DNA from: CAYJQO01 sp964372445 | GTDB lineage: Bacteria; Patescibacteriota; Minisyncoccia; UBA6257; GWB1-50-10 | DNA: 12,322 nt | Reading direction: 5' to 3' | Assembly (NCBI GenBank): GCA_964372445.1 | Contig: CAYJQO010000019.1 | Location: 1 to 12,322 of the forward strand | Part shown: piece after piece, positions 12,119 through 12,322 of the stretch | Position numbering within the stretch: position 1 is the first letter of the stretch | How the letters are laid out: each line of letters starts with the position of its first letter | Program-made: the position numbers and the translations under genes | Notes under the pieces: generated by a model | What the model saw: only the letters and a program-made list of their open reading frames with translations | Databases searched by the model: none | What the model was told of the DNA's origin: nothing

Positions 12119-12322
12119 TTAGCGGGTTGGCACGCCCGTTGTCATAAAACTCCACGTTGGGGACCAGCCGCTCGTCCCACCGGTGTTGGTGGCACTCACC
12201 CGCCAGTAGTAGGTGGTACTTTTTGAAAGGCCAGAGACGGCTTGCGAGGTGGTGGTGATTAAGCCGTTGTTGTATACCGTGGGCGAGAAGTTTGAGACGG
12301 TCGAGACCTGGAGACGGTAGCT
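12119..12322 (-). CDS. Fibronectin type III domain protein, C-terminal fragment
   Basis: A gene entering from the right edge, with the last 67 residues visible. The pattern is a fibronectin type III domain end: YRLQVSTVSNFSP, then SQAVSGLSKSTTYYWRVSAT, then NTGGTSGWSPTWSFMTTG. The conserved L-x-x-x-T-x-Y-x-W-R-V strand and the S-x-W-S-x-x-x-x-F strand are intact. The ending is V-P-T-R and TAA. Such domains occur in extracellular adhesins and glycoside-binding proteins, so a cell-surface role is likely but the rest of the protein is outside the window. It lies upstream of pilMN on the same strand, separated by about 130 bases. The stop is followed in frame by an acidic, coding-like stretch, so the stop could be a recent nonsense change. 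Confidence 0.8.
   Translation of the reverse strand, partial: SYRLQVSTVSNFSPTVYNNGLITTTSQAVSGLSKSTTYYWRVSATNTGGTSGWSPTWSFMTTGVPTR

Noticed and set aside
1..12322. tRNA genes, rRNA and CRISPR arrays
   Set aside because: I saw no cloverleaf with T-loop and anticodon arm, no rRNA-like block, and no regularly spaced direct repeats.

Overview
The window looks like a chromosomal segment from a Patescibacteria (CPR) bacterium, probably of the Parcubacteria group. The evidence is indirect. The pilin N-termini carry an 'INPAEQLARARD' stretch that I associate with that group. Coding is compact with short spacers, Shine-Dalgarno signals are often weak, there is a small GIY-YIG nuclease gene, and the type IV pilus set has no secretin. 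There is no rRNA or ribosomal protein gene to confirm this. Most genes are G/C-rich at third codon positions. Two stretches are clearly more A/T-rich: about 45-640 and about 3297-3550.

Left part, minus strand (390-4570): one probable operon read from a promoter near 4600. In transcription order it holds a PfkB-family sugar kinase, a small GIY-YIG nuclease gene broken by one extra A, a 411-residue protein of unknown function, a class II fructose-bisphosphate aldolase, and a short peptide chain release factor 1 (prfA). The GIY-YIG gene lies between the two halves of a perfect 16-bp inverted repeat. One arm touches the stop codon of the kinase gene and the other touches the start codon of the 411-residue gene, so it looks like a small insertion element dropped into the operon. 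The release factor lacks the usual N-terminal domain and carries a short palindromic repeat inserted in frame. Beyond it (78-388) lies a non-coding-looking tract made almost wholly of stem-loops.

Middle part, plus strand (4737-9603): a type IV pilus operon with two closely related tandem pilins, the assembly ATPase PilB, the platform protein PilC and a GspH/FimT-like minor pilin. The first pilin has its own promoter and a terminator-like hairpin. The second pilin has a second extended -10 promoter that probably drives pilin 2-pilB-pilC-pilin 3.

Right part, minus strand (9681-12322): the inner-membrane alignment complex of the same pilus, with PilM and PilN fused in one polypeptide, then PilO, then a small one-TM protein. 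This set converges on the plus-strand pilus genes. At the right edge is the C-terminal end of a fibronectin type III protein, which may be a surface protein.

Together the pilus genes give subunits, motor, platform and alignment complex. The retraction ATPase PilT and the prepilin peptidase are not in the window.
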